Assembly: GCF_042310355.1 (NCBI RefSeq)
Contig: NZ_JBHJMR010000001.1
Location: 1 to 64,000, forward strand
From: Wenzhouxiangella sp042310355
GTDB lineage: Bacteria > Pseudomonadota > Gammaproteobacteria > Xanthomonadales > Wenzhouxiangellaceae
Length of the DNA: 64,000 nt
Direction of reading: 5' to 3'
The translations under genes were made by a program, and so were the position numbers. Shown one piece after another: positions 35,051 to 44,001 of the stretch (positions are counted from its first letter, which is position 1; the number at the start of each line of letters is the position of its first letter). The notes under the pieces are model-generated. The model was given only the letters and a program-made list of their open reading frames with translations. It was not told the origin of the DNA and did not search any database.

Positions 35051-37774
35051 ATGCTCAAATCCCTGATCACCAAGGTGGTGGGCAGCCGCAACGAGCGGCT
35101 GGTCAAGGCCCTCTACAAGGATGTCGAGGCGATCAATGCCCTCGAGCCGGAATTCCAGAAGCTCAGCGACGCCGAGCTCAAGGCCAAAACCGCCGAGTTT
35201 CGCCAGCGCCACGAGCAGGGCGAAAGCCTGAAGCAGTTGCTGCCGGAGGCCTTTGCCGCGGTTCGCGAGGCCTCCGTGCGCACGCTCGGCATGCGGCACT
35301 TCGATGTGCAGCTGATCGGCGGCATGGTGCTCCATCAGGGCAAGATCGCCGAGATGAAGACGGGCGAGGGCAAGACCCTGGTGGCCACCCTGGCGGTCTA
35401 TCTCAATGCCATCCCCGACCGGGGCGTGCACGTGGTGACCGTCAACGACTACCTGGCCGCTCGCGATGCCGACTGGATGCGGCCGATCTACTCGGCCCTG
35501 GACCTGACCGTTGGCGTTTCGGTGCCCGGCATGAGCCCGGATGCCAAGCGCGAAGCCTATAACGCCGATGTCACCTACGGCACCAACAACGAGTTCGGTT
35601 TCGACTACCTGCGCGACAACATGGCCTTCTCGCTCGAGCAGCGCGTCCAGCGCGGCCGGCACTTCGCCATCGTTGACGAGGTCGACTCCATTCTGATCGA
35701 CGAGGCGCGTACGCCGCTGATCATCTCCGGGCCCACCGACGAGGGGCCGGACATCTACGTGAAGATGAACCGGATCGTGCCGGCGCTCGAACCGCAGCAG
35801 GAAGAAGACGGGCCGGGCGATTTTTCCATCGACGAGAAGACCAAGCAGGTCTACCTGACCGAAGACGGCATGGCCAAGGTCGAGGGCCTGCTGGCGGATG
35901 CCGGCATGATCGAGTCGGGCGCGAGCCTTTACGACTCGGTCAACCTTGGACTGATGCACACGCTCAATGCCTCGCTGCGCGCCCACCACCTGTTCCACAA
36001 GGACACCGACTACATCGTGCGCGACGGTGAAGTGATCATCGTCGACGAGTTCACCGGCCGCACGCTCCAGGGACGGCGTTGGTCCGAGGGACTGCACCAG
36101 GCCGTCGAAGCCAAGGAAGGCGTGCCGATCCAGCGCGAGAACCAGACCCTGGCCTCGATCACCTTCCAGAACTTCTTCCGGCTCTACGACAAGCTTTCGG
36201 GCATGACCGGCACGGCCGACACCGAGGCCTACGAGCTTCAGTCGATCTACGGCCTGGAGGTGGTGGTCATTCCCACCCACAAGCCGATGGTCCGCATCGA
36301 CCACGCCGACCTGGTTTTCCTGACCAAGCAGGAAAAGTTCGACGCCATCGTGGCGGATATCAAGGAGCGCGTGGCCAACGGCCAGCCCGTGCTGGTGGGC
36401 ACGACGTCGATCGAGAACTCCGAGCTGATCTCCAGGGAGCTCAAGAAATCCGGCATCGACCACGAGGTGCTCAACGCCAAGCAGCACGAGCGCGAGGCGC
36501 ACATCATCGAGCAGGCCGGTCAGCCCGGCGCGGTCACCATCGCCACCAACATGGCCGGCCGCGGCACCGATATTGTTCTGGGCGGCAACCTCGAGGCCGA
36601 GCTGCGCGACCTGGGTGAGGACGCCAGCGAGGATCAGCGTCGCAAAGTCAGGGAAGACTGGCAGGCCCGTCACGATCGGGTGATCGAAGCCGGCGGCCTG
36701 CACATCATCGGTACCGAGCGGCACGAGTCGCGGCGTATCGACAATCAGCTCCGCGGGCGCTCAGGCCGCCAGGGTGATCCGGGGTCGACCCGTTTCTACC
36801 TCTCGCTGGACGACAATCTCATGCGCATTTTCGCTTCCGAGCGCATGGGCAACATGATGCAGAAGCTGGGTATGCGCGACGGCGAGTCGATCGAGCATCC
36901 CTGGGTCAACCGCGCCATCGAGAATGCCCAGCGCAAGGTCGAGGCGCACAACTTCGACATGCGAAAGCACCTGCTCGAGTACGACGACGTGGCCAACGAC
37001 CAGCGCCGCGTCATCTACTCGCAGCGCAACGAGCTGATGGAAGCCGACGATATCGGCGAGACCATCGAAGCCATCCGCGAGGAGGTGTTCGATCGGCTCA
37101 TCAGCCAGTTCGTGCCGCCGGGTTCCATCGACGAGATGTGGGACACCGAGGGACTCGAACGCGCCCTCGCGGGCGAGTTCGGCATCGAGGTGCCGATCCA
37201 GCGCTGGCTCGAGGAGGACGAGGACCTGGCCGAGGAAGGCCTGCGCAAGCGGGTCTTGGAAACTGTTGAAGCGCACTACCAGGCCAAGGAAGACATGGTC
37301 GGCTCCTCGGTCATGCGCCAGTTCGAGAAGGCCCTGATGCTGTCGATTCTCGACCAGCAGTGGAAGGAGCACCTCGCCAGCATGGACTACCTGCGCCGCA
37401 GCGTCAGTCTGCGCAGTTTTGCCCAGAAGAAGCCGCAGCAGGAGTACAAGCGCGAAGGCTTCGAGATGTTCACCGAGATGCTCGACAACATGAAGCACGA
37501 GGTGATGAAGGGCCTGGCACGCGTGCGCGTGCGGAGCGAGGATGACGTCGAGGCCGTCGATCAGCAGCGCAAGCGCGAGGCGCCGATGCAGTTCCAGCAC
37601 GCCGAGGCGCAGTCTGCGACCGCCGGCAACGCGCCCGCCGGGGGGCAGCAGCAGGCCGGTGCGGACGAAAAGCCCGACACGTTCGTGCGCGAAGGCCGCA
37701 AGGTCGGTCGCAACGAACCCTGTCCCTGCGGATCGGGCAAGAAGTACAAGCAGTGCCACGGCAGGCTGGGATAG
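35051..37774 (+). CDS. secA: Preprotein translocase ATPase SecA
   Basis: 907 aa from ATG at 35051. It drives export through SecYEG. Walker A is MKTGEGKTLVATLA, with VNDYLAARD, DEVDSILIDEARTPLIISG, the preprotein crosslinking domain, second motor domain with TNMAGRGTDIVLGGN and LRGRSGRQGDPGSTRFYLSL, and the C-terminal zinc motif CPCGSGKKYKQCHG that binds SecB and lipids. Full length and intact. Confidence 0.98.
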   Translation: MLKSLITKVVGSRNERLVKALYKDVEAINALEPEFQKLSDAELKAKTAEFRQRHEQGESLKQLLPEAFAAVREASVRTLGMRHFDVQLIGGMVLHQGKIAEMKTGEGKTLVATLAVYLNAIPDRGVHVVTVNDYLAARDADWMRPIYSALDLTVGVSVPGMSPDAKREAYNADVTYGTNNEFGFDYLRDNMAFSLEQRVQRGRHFAIVDEVDSILIDEARTPLIISGPTDEGPDIYVKMNRIVPALEPQQEEDGPGDFSIDEKTKQVYLTEDGMAKVEGLLADAGMIESGASLYDSVNLGLMHTLNASLRAHHLFHKDTDYIVRDGEVIIVDEFTGRTLQGRRWSEGLHQAVEAKEGVPIQRENQTLASITFQNFFRLYDKLSGMTGTADTEAYELQSIYGLEVVVIPTHKPMVRIDHADLVFLTKQEKFDAIVADIKERVANGQPVLVGTTSIENSELISRELKKSGIDHEVLNAKQHEREAHIIEQAGQPGAVTIATNMAGRGTDIVLGGNLEAELRDLGEDASEDQRRKVREDWQARHDRVIEAGGLHIIGTERHESRRIDNQLRGRSGRQGDPGSTRFYLSLDDNLMRIFASERMGNMMQKLGMRDGESIEHPWVNRAIENAQRKVEAHNFDMRKHLLEYDDVANDQRRVIYSQRNELMEADDIGETIEAIREEVFDRLISQFVPPGSIDEMWDTEGLERALAGEFGIEVPIQRWLEEDEDLAEEGLRKRVLETVEAHYQAKEDMVGSSVMRQFEKALMLSILDQQWKEHLASMDYLRRSVSLRSFAQKKPQQEYKREGFEMFTEMLDNMKHEVMKGLARVRVRSEDDVEAVDQQRKREAPMQFQHAEAQSATAGNAPAGGQQQAGADEKPDTFVREGRKVGRNEPCPCGSGKKYKQCHGRLG

Positions 37775-37784
37775 GGCAGCGGTC

Positions 37785-38762
37785 GTGAGCGGCCGGCCGG
37801 CGCAGTCCGTTCGGCTGATCGAGGTCGTCGCCGGTGTCATCCGCGACGACCGTGGCCGCATCCTGCTGGCGCAGCGCCCGGCGGGAAAGCATCTTGCCGG
37901 CACCTGGGAGTTTCCCGGCGGCAAGCGCGAAGGCGATGAATCGGATGCCCGCACGCTGGCCCGCGAGCTGGCCGAGGAACTGGATATCGAGGTTGTCTCG
38001 TCGCGGCCCTGGCTGTCGCTGACCCACCACTATCCCGAGCTGGCCGTGCGTCTCAAGCTGTACGAGGTCGACGAGTGGCGCGGGCAGCCAAGTGGGCTGG
38101 AAGGTCAGTCCCTGGACTGGGTCAGCGTTGCCCAGATGAACGCGATGCCGATGCCGGCGGCCGACCGCCCGATCGTGCGCGCGTTCGGCATCGACGACCG
38201 TTATGCCATCAGTCCCGAGCCGCGGGATTCCGGCGATATCGAAGGCATCCTGGCCTGGGCCCGCGAGGGACTGGATCGGGGTCTGCGCCTGTTTCAGCTG
38301 CGCGCCGGGTCGGTCGACGCCGCAAGCCTCGCTTCGATGGCGCGGGCCTTCGGGGAGGCCGTGGCCGCGGCGGGCGGGCGATGGCTGCTCAACGGTCCGC
38401 CGGCGCTGGCCATCGAAGCGGCCGCCGACGGCGTGCACCTCGATGCCCCCGGTCTGCGTTCTCTCGATGCCCGACCACTGGGCGACGAGAAACTGGTCAT
38501 GGCCTGCTGCAGGAACGAATCCGATCTGGCGCGGGCGGGCGCCCTGGGTCTCGATTTCGTCACGCTTTCTCCCGTTCTCGGCACCGAGGGCGTCGAACAT
38601 GCGGAGCCGTTGGGCTGGGCGGGCTTCGAGCGACTGAGCCGTCGTTCGCCGCTGCCAGTCTATGCGCGCGGTGGCGTCGGGCCGGGCGACCTTTCCGGCG
38701 CGCGCGAGCGCGGCGGTTTCGGCGTGGCCGGCACGTACGCTGCGGGAGAGACCTGGTCGTGA
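37785..38762 (+). CDS. Nudix hydrolase fused to a ThiE/TenI-like domain
   Basis: 325 aa from GTG at 37785, 10 bp after secA; the much longer open frame inside secA is rejected. Residues about 8-135 are a MutT-type Nudix domain with the box GGKREGDESDARTLARELAEEL; MutT removes 8-oxo-dGTP. Residues about 150-320 are a TMP-synthase/TenI-like barrel (RLFQLRAGSVD, LNGPPALAIEAAADGVHL, PVYARGGVGPGDL). The fusion is known in gammaproteobacteria next to secA; the role of the ThiE-like half is unresolved. The GTG of the next gene overlaps its stop. Confidence 0.88.
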   Translation: MSGRPAQSVRLIEVVAGVIRDDRGRILLAQRPAGKHLAGTWEFPGGKREGDESDARTLARELAEELDIEVVSSRPWLSLTHHYPELAVRLKLYEVDEWRGQPSGLEGQSLDWVSVAQMNAMPMPAADRPIVRAFGIDDRYAISPEPRDSGDIEGILAWAREGLDRGLRLFQLRAGSVDAASLASMARAFGEAVAAAGGRWLLNGPPALAIEAAADGVHLDAPGLRSLDARPLGDEKLVMACCRNESDLARAGALGLDFVTLSPVLGTEGVEHAEPLGWAGFERLSRRSPLPVYARGGVGPGDLSGARERGGFGVAGTYAAGETWS

Positions 38763-39457
38763 TCGAAACGGTACGGCTGCCCATACGTCCGCGCCCGATG
38801 CCCGAGGCCGGATCGGTGGATGTGTGGTTCACGCGCCTGAGCGAGCTGCCCCTCGATGCCGGCCCAGCCGGATCCGAGCGCCGCGAACGTATCATGCGGC
38901 AACGCGTGCAGCAGCAGTTCTTCCTTCGCCTGCTGCTGGCCGCCTACCTGGGTTGCCCGGGCAAATCCGTCCAACTGGTTCGCAGCGATCGCGGCAAGCC
39001 GATGCTCGCCGGTGAGCATGCCGACAGCCCGCTTCGGTTCAACGTTTCGCACTCGGGCGACTGGCTGGCGATCGCGGTTGCCGAGGGGGTCGGCGTGGGA
39101 ATCGATATCGAAGTCGAGCGTCGCCTCCCGCGCGCGCAGCTGCTTGCGCGCCGGTTTCTCTCGCCAGCGGAAGCCGAATGGCTGGTCGAGCTCGATGAAC
39201 CGTTCCGCTCCCGCCAGTTTCTGCAACAGTGGACGGCGCGCGAATCCCTGGTCAAGGCCCGCGGTTGCGGCCTGGCCGGTTGTCTCGGGGAGATCGAGCT
39301 CGACTGGCAGCCGCCCACGATTCGGCGCCTGCCCGGCGACTGGTCCGGCCCGCGGTCGATGGCGCTGGCCGGCCTGTCGATGCCGAGCGGCCTGGTCGGG
39401 CATCTCGCGGTTACGCAGGGCCCGGTCACGCCCGTGCTCAGGCGTATCGGCGCCTGA
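38759..39457 (+). CDS. 4'-phosphopantetheinyl transferase (Sfp type)
   Basis: 232 aa from GTG at 38759 (GTGA overlap with the Nudix gene). It transfers phosphopantetheine from CoA to carrier proteins. The family motifs are FNVSHSGDWLAIAVAEGVGVGIDIEVE (magnesium-binding D.E) and WTARESLVKARGCGL. An Sfp-type enzyme usually serves NRPS, PKS or fatty-acid carrier proteins; no such cluster is in the window, so the substrate is unknown. Confidence 0.9.
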   Translation: MIETVRLPIRPRPMPEAGSVDVWFTRLSELPLDAGPAGSERRERIMRQRVQQQFFLRLLLAAYLGCPGKSVQLVRSDRGKPMLAGEHADSPLRFNVSHSGDWLAIAVAEGVGVGIDIEVERRLPRAQLLARRFLSPAEAEWLVELDEPFRSRQFLQQWTARESLVKARGCGLAGCLGEIELDWQPPTIRRLPGDWSGPRSMALAGLSMPSGLVGHLAVTQGPVTPVLRRIGA

Positions 39458-39507
39458 CCTCGCCCAAGCTCAACGCGCCGCACGGCGCTCACCCAAGGAA
39501 ACCCGGT

Positions 39508-40245
39508 ATGTATCTACAACGCGCGACCTGGCCCGAAGTCGAGACCTACCTGGAAGGCTCCACCGGCATCGTGATCCCGATCGGATCGACCGAGCAACAC
39601 GGACCCACCGGTCTGATCGGCACGGACGCGATCTGCCCGGAGACGATTGCCGGCGGCCTGGCCGAGGAGGGCATCCTGATCGGACCGACCCTGAGCATCG
39701 GCATGGCCCAGCACCACCTGGGTTTTCCGGGTTCGATCAGTCTGCGGCCGTCGACCCTGATGGCGGTGGTGCGCGACGTCGTCGGTTCGCTGACCCGGCA
39801 CGGCTTCACGCATTTCTATTTCCTCAACGGCCATGGCGGCAATATCGCAACGGTCAACGCCGGCTTTGCGGAGGTCTGGGCCGATGCCAGCCTGGCCGGT
39901 CGCGCCTCGGGCCAGCGCATGAAGATGGGCAACTGGTTCGCCGGAAGGCGCGTGCAGGCCCTGGCGCGGGAACTGTACGGCGATGCCGAGGGCAGCCACG
40001 CCACGGCCTCGGAAATCGCGCTGACCTGGTACGCCTACCCCGAGGCGGAGCGGCGCGACAAGCTCGATCCGCTGCGCGCGCCCGATGGACCGATCCGGGA
40101 TGCCGTCGATTTCCGGTCGCGATTTGCCGACGGCCGCATGGGCTCGGAGCCCCACCGGGCCACCCGCGAGCACGGCAGGCGCTTCTACGAGGCCGGGCTG
40201 GCCGACGCCCTGGAGGACTACCGCGCGTTCCTGGCCCAGCACTGA
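39508..40245 (+). CDS. Creatininase-family amidohydrolase
   Basis: 245 aa from ATG at 39508, with AAGGAAA 8 bases upstream. The creatininase fold is shown by VIPIGSTEQHGPTGLIGTDA (metal ligands E and H), AQHHLGFPGSISLRPST and FLNGHGGNIATVN near residue 110. Members include creatininase, mycofactocin MftE and FAPy deformylase, so the substrate is open. It stands between the phosphopantetheinyl transferase and the pga operon. Confidence 0.88.
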   Translation: MYLQRATWPEVETYLEGSTGIVIPIGSTEQHGPTGLIGTDAICPETIAGGLAEEGILIGPTLSIGMAQHHLGFPGSISLRPSTLMAVVRDVVGSLTRHGFTHFYFLNGHGGNIATVNAGFAEVWADASLAGRASGQRMKMGNWFAGRRVQALARELYGDAEGSHATASEIALTWYAYPEAERRDKLDPLRAPDGPIRDAVDFRSRFADGRMGSEPHRATREHGRRFYEAGLADALEDYRAFLAQH

Positions 40246-40281
40246 GCCGGGGAATGAAAAGGACTTGCGAATCCGGCAAAA

Positions 40282-40297
40282 TGTGATATAAATCACG
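40282..40297 (+). promoter_or_regulatory. CRP-like binding site upstream of pgaA
   Basis: TGTGA-N6-TCACG, one base off the consensus TGTGA-N6-TCACA palindrome recognised by CRP/Vfr/Clp regulators. It lies about 80-95 bp upstream of the pgaA start, the expected position for activation. Confidence 0.6.
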
Positions 40298-40307
40298 TTT
40301 TCTGACG

Positions 40308-40318
40308 CCCCCCCCCCC
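40308..40318 (+). repeat. Poly-C tract (11 C) in the pga leader/promoter region
   Basis: Eleven consecutive C between the CRP-like site and the pgaA start. Homopolymer tracts of this size change length by slipped-strand mispairing and, in promoters, can switch expression. Confidence 0.6.
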
Positions 40319-40377
40319 GATTTCCAGCTCGGGGCCAAAAGCCGACGGAACAAGACCGAACAAAAAGGGGAATACCG

Positions 40378-42186
40378 TTGCCTACCGAGCAATCTCGCGG
40401 CGCCTTCTGGCGCCGGGTTTCGTTTTCATGTGCCTGCGCGGCCATGCTCGCGTTGACTTCCGCGGTCGCGGCAGGGGACGGGCCCTCGTCGCCGGCGGCG
40501 CTCGGCGACCGTGCGGCCGGGAAGATCCGCGCCGCCGCGGCCGCTGATCGAATCACCGAACGCAATGCGCTGATCGACGAAGCGCTCGAGCTGCTCGATG
40601 CGGCCGTCGAGCATCCGCGTGCCGACCGCGAAGTGTTCCGACGCAGCCAGTTCGATCGCGTCGTGGCCCTGCGCACCCGCGAATCGATGGCCGAGGCCGT
40701 CGCGGCCTGGGAAGCACTACTCGAAGACGAACTTGATCCGCCGAGCTATGTCACTGTCGCCGCCGCCGATGCCTTGCTGTACCTGCGCGAACCCGAACGC
40801 GCCGCGGAACTCTACCTGGCGGTGCTAGACGAGCAGCCCGAGCGCATTGAAACCCGCCAGTCCCTGTTCTGGGCGCAGCTCGAACAAGAGGACTTCGACG
40901 CGGCGCTGGCGACAATCGACGGTCTGGCCGGGCACCCCGACCTCGCCGATAATGCGCGCCTGCGGCGCGATGCGCGCATTACCGCGGCCATGGGCCGCGG
41001 CTACGCCAATCGCCTCAGCGAGGCCATGGAAGCGCTGGAGGCTGTCGTTGCCGAGCACCCGGAAAGCCAGGCCGCCACGCGGTCCCTCGCCACCATCTAT
41101 CGCTGGCGCGGCTGGAGTCGGCGAGCGCTCGATTTGACCGAACCCCTGCTCGCCTCGGATCCCGACAGCACGGACAATCGCCTGCTGCACGCCGCCCTTC
41201 TGCGCGATGTCGGACGCTACCGGGCCGCCGGGGCGATCCTGGAGGCGCTCCACCGCGAGCATCCCGAAGATCGACACGTTCAGCGCGATTACGCCGACTG
41301 GCAAACACGCGACCGCTGGGCGATCTCGGCCCACGCGGAGTACGGCGAGAGCGACGGGGTGAGTGAGTTCGGCAGCCGCGATCGGGCCCTGCGTACGCGC
41401 CTTTCGGCGCCCTGGATCGGCCCTTACCTGCAGCCCTACCTGCGCAGCGAGTACAGCCATGCGACCTTTCCCGAGGGCGAGGCTGATTACGACAGGCTGG
41501 GAGTCGGCGTCGACTACCGCCGGGGCGATCATCGAGTCAACCTCGAGTTCCACCGCAATCGCCACGGCGCGGACGAGGACGGCTTCACCGCCGGCTGGGA
41601 TCTACAGATCGACGACCACTGGAGCCTGGCGACCCGCTACGAAAGCTTCTCGACCGACGTGCCGCTGCGCGCGCGCGGGCAGGGCCTGGACGGCTGGAAG
41701 GCCGAGGCGGCGCTGCGCTGGCAGGCGCACGAGTCGCTGGGCCTGAGGCTGGGCGTATCGCGCCTGGCGATCTCCGACGGCAACGAGCGCGACTCGGTGC
41801 TGGCCTCGTTGAACCACCGGTTGCGCGTGTCCGCCTACCACACAACCGACGGCACGCTCGATCTCTACGCCGCCCGCGCCAGCCGGACCGGCGGCCCCTA
41901 CTTCAATCCCGAAGAGGACGCCTCGCTGGCCTACGTGGTCCAGCACGACTGGCTCACCTGGCGCCGCTATGAGCATTCGTTCACGCAGCGTTTTGTCGTC
42001 GGCGGCGGCGCCTACTGGCAGAAGCACCACGGCACGCATGCCATCGGCCTGGCCCGCTACGAGCACCTGTGGCAGCTGAGCCAGCACTGGTTCTTCCACT
42101 ATGGCCTGGGCGTGGCCAGCCGGGTCTATGACGGTGATCGCGAATCGAGGATCGACGGCCAGGTCTGGCTGCGGGGGGTGTTCTGA
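40378..42186 (+). CDS. pgaA: Poly-beta-1,6-GlcNAc export porin PgaA
   Basis: 602 aa from TTG at 40378, chosen because AAGGGGAA lies 7 bases before it and a signal peptide follows (about 15-35). Residues about 50-310 are helical TPR-like repeats (e.g. AYLYLREPERAAELYLAVL-type units), and the rest forms a 16-strand-like beta-barrel ending in an aromatic F. This is the PgaA plan: periplasmic TPR domain plus outer-membrane porin exporting poly-N-acetylglucosamine. Somewhat shorter than E. coli PgaA (about 800 aa). First gene of a pgaA-pgaC-pgaD operon. Confidence 0.85.
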   Translation: MPTEQSRGAFWRRVSFSCACAAMLALTSAVAAGDGPSSPAALGDRAAGKIRAAAAADRITERNALIDEALELLDAAVEHPRADREVFRRSQFDRVVALRTRESMAEAVAAWEALLEDELDPPSYVTVAAADALLYLREPERAAELYLAVLDEQPERIETRQSLFWAQLEQEDFDAALATIDGLAGHPDLADNARLRRDARITAAMGRGYANRLSEAMEALEAVVAEHPESQAATRSLATIYRWRGWSRRALDLTEPLLASDPDSTDNRLLHAALLRDVGRYRAAGAILEALHREHPEDRHVQRDYADWQTRDRWAISAHAEYGESDGVSEFGSRDRALRTRLSAPWIGPYLQPYLRSEYSHATFPEGEADYDRLGVGVDYRRGDHRVNLEFHRNRHGADEDGFTAGWDLQIDDHWSLATRYESFSTDVPLRARGQGLDGWKAEAALRWQAHESLGLRLGVSRLAISDGNERDSVLASLNHRLRVSAYHTTDGTLDLYAARASRTGGPYFNPEEDASLAYVVQHDWLTWRRYEHSFTQRFVVGGGAYWQKHHGTHAIGLARYEHLWQLSQHWFFHYGLGVASRVYDGDRESRIDGQVWLRGVF

Positions 42187-42225
42187 TGCGCCTGCCGAGG
42201 AATGAAATGAAAAGGGGAGAGATCG

Positions 42226-43497
42226 ATGTTGTCCTGGGGTGATAGCACCGGCCTGCTGGCCGCGCTGTTCAATTTCGCGTTCTTCTACCCGCTGTTCATG
42301 GCCTGGCTGTGGATGGTCGGCGGGCTGTGGTACTTCTTTCACTGGGAGCGGCGTATTTCGCGCACCCCGGAAGAGCCGCCCGAGCTCGACGAGTATCCGG
42401 GCTGTTCCATCCTGCTACCGTGCCACAACGAGGGCGCGCAGGTGCGCGAGACCATGGAATGGCTGCTCAAGCAGACCTATCCCAACTTCGAGATCATCGC
42501 CGTCAACGATGCCAGCACGGACGACACCGGCGAGATTCTCGAGGAGCTGGCCGCCCGCCACGACAATGTTCGCGTCATTCATTTCGAAAGCAACCAGGGC
42601 AAGGCCATGGGGCTTCGCGTCGCGGCCGTGGCTTCCAGGCACGAGTTCCTGTTCTGCGTCGACGGCGATGCGGTGCTCAACAAGACGGCGCTGCAGTGGA
42701 TGATGTGGCACTTCATCACCGGCCCGCGCGTGGGCGCGGTGACGGGCAATCCCCGCATCCGCAACCGATCGACCATGCTCGGTCGGCTGCAGGTCGGCGA
42801 GTTCTCGTCGATCATCGGCCTGATCAAGCGCGCCCAGCGCATTTACGGACGCATCTTCACCGTCTCCGGCGTGGTCTCGGGCTTCCGCAAGGCCGCCCTG
42901 CATCGCAACCGCTACTGGAACACCGACATGGTCACCGAGGACATCGACGTGACCTGGCTGCTGCAGTCCGATCACTGGGACGTGCGCTACGAGCCCAATG
43001 CGCTGTGCTGGATCCTGATGCCCGAGACCCTGCGGGGCTTGTGGAAACAGCGCTTGCGCTGGGCGCAGGGCGGCGTGGAAGTGCTGTTGCGCTATGGCCT
43101 CAAGGCCCTGCGATGGCGCCAGCGACGCATGTGGGGCGTGGTCATGGAGTACACGCTCAGCGTGATCTGGGCCTACGTGATGGCGAGCATCTTCGCGCTC
43201 TACTTCCTGGGCCTCCTCCTGCCGCTGCCCGAGACCCTGAGGGTGGATACGATCATGCCGCAGTGGAACGGGGTCGTGCTCGGCGTGACCTGCCTGCTGC
43301 AGTTCGCCGTTAGCCTGATCATCGACAGCCGCTACGAGAAAGGACTGTGGCGGGTCTATTTCTGGGTCATCTGGTATCCGCTGGCGTTCTGGGTGATCAG
43401 CATGTTGACCACCGTGGTGGCCGTGCCCAAGGCCCTGGTCAAGGGCCACGGAGAGCGCGCCATCTGGACCAGCCCCGACCGGGGGGTGCGGCCATGA
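42226..43497 (+). CDS. pgaC: Poly-beta-1,6-GlcNAc synthase PgaC
   Basis: 423 aa. Family 2 glycosyltransferase between N-terminal membrane helices (about 7-40) and C-terminal ones (about 305-405). Catalytic features: VNDASTDDTGEIL, FCVDGDAVL (DxD), EDIDVTW (base) and QRLRWAQGG (Q/RxxRW for processive polymers). Polymerises UDP-GlcNAc across the inner membrane with PgaD. AAAAGGGGAGAG lies before the ATG. The usual pgaB between pgaA and pgaC is absent; only 39 bp separate them. Confidence 0.92.
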   Translation: MLSWGDSTGLLAALFNFAFFYPLFMAWLWMVGGLWYFFHWERRISRTPEEPPELDEYPGCSILLPCHNEGAQVRETMEWLLKQTYPNFEIIAVNDASTDDTGEILEELAARHDNVRVIHFESNQGKAMGLRVAAVASRHEFLFCVDGDAVLNKTALQWMMWHFITGPRVGAVTGNPRIRNRSTMLGRLQVGEFSSIIGLIKRAQRIYGRIFTVSGVVSGFRKAALHRNRYWNTDMVTEDIDVTWLLQSDHWDVRYEPNALCWILMPETLRGLWKQRLRWAQGGVEVLLRYGLKALRWRQRRMWGVVMEYTLSVIWAYVMASIFALYFLGLLLPLPETLRVDTIMPQWNGVVLGVTCLLQFAVSLIIDSRYEKGLWRVYFWVIWYPLAFWVISMLTTVVAVPKALVKGHGERAIWTSPDRGVRP

Positions 43498-44000
43498 CGC
43501 GGCACGTCCCCGAGCATCCAGACATCATCTATCGGCCTGACCTGCAGCCGCCGGCCCGCCGTGCCCTGTTCTCCGGCATCACCTTCGTGGCCTGGCTGAT
43601 GTGGTTCTACCTGTTCCTGCCGCTTTTGAGCGTCGCTGCGTGGTGGTTCGGCATCGAGTCCTTTCGCCAGTACATGTTCGACCCGGTTCGAAGCGGCTAC
43701 CTGCTGACGCTGACCGGCTACGCCATCGTCGTCGCCGTGACCGCCCTGACGATCGTCGGCTGGTCGCGCTACAACCAGATTCGCTTCGGCGGTCCGGATC
43801 GCCGTCGCCCGCTGCCGCCGGTCAGCAACGAGATGATGCAGGAAAAATTCCAGCTCGACGCTGACATGCTCGAGCAGGTTCAGCGGGCCAAGACCATCAA
43901 GCTGACCTTCGGGGAGGGCGGCGCGCTGGAACATGCCAGTTTCCGCCACGAGGTCGACGGCGAAACCAGGACATCGGAATACCAGGCGCCGCTGCGCTGA
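43494..44000 (+). CDS. pgaD: PGA synthesis auxiliary protein PgaD
   Basis: 168 aa from ATG at 43494 in an ATGA overlap with pgaC. Two transmembrane helices (about 26-50 and 70-95) with YNQIRFGGPDRR after the second, as in PgaD, which binds c-di-GMP together with PgaC and stimulates polymerisation. A C-terminal cytoplasmic tail of about 65 residues makes it longer than E. coli PgaD (137 aa). Converges on ubiB with 1 bp between them. Confidence 0.85.
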   Translation: MTRHVPEHPDIIYRPDLQPPARRALFSGITFVAWLMWFYLFLPLLSVAAWWFGIESFRQYMFDPVRSGYLLTLTGYAIVVAVTALTIVGWSRYNQIRFGGPDRRRPLPPVSNEMMQEKFQLDADMLEQVQRAKTIKLTFGEGGALEHASFRHEVDGETRTSEYQAPLR

Positions 44001-44001
44001 C

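Noticed and set aside
39229..39507. Upstream extension of the creatininase-family gene
   Set aside because: Would lie inside the phosphopantetheinyl transferase gene; ATG at 39508 has a ribosome binding site and aligns with the family start.
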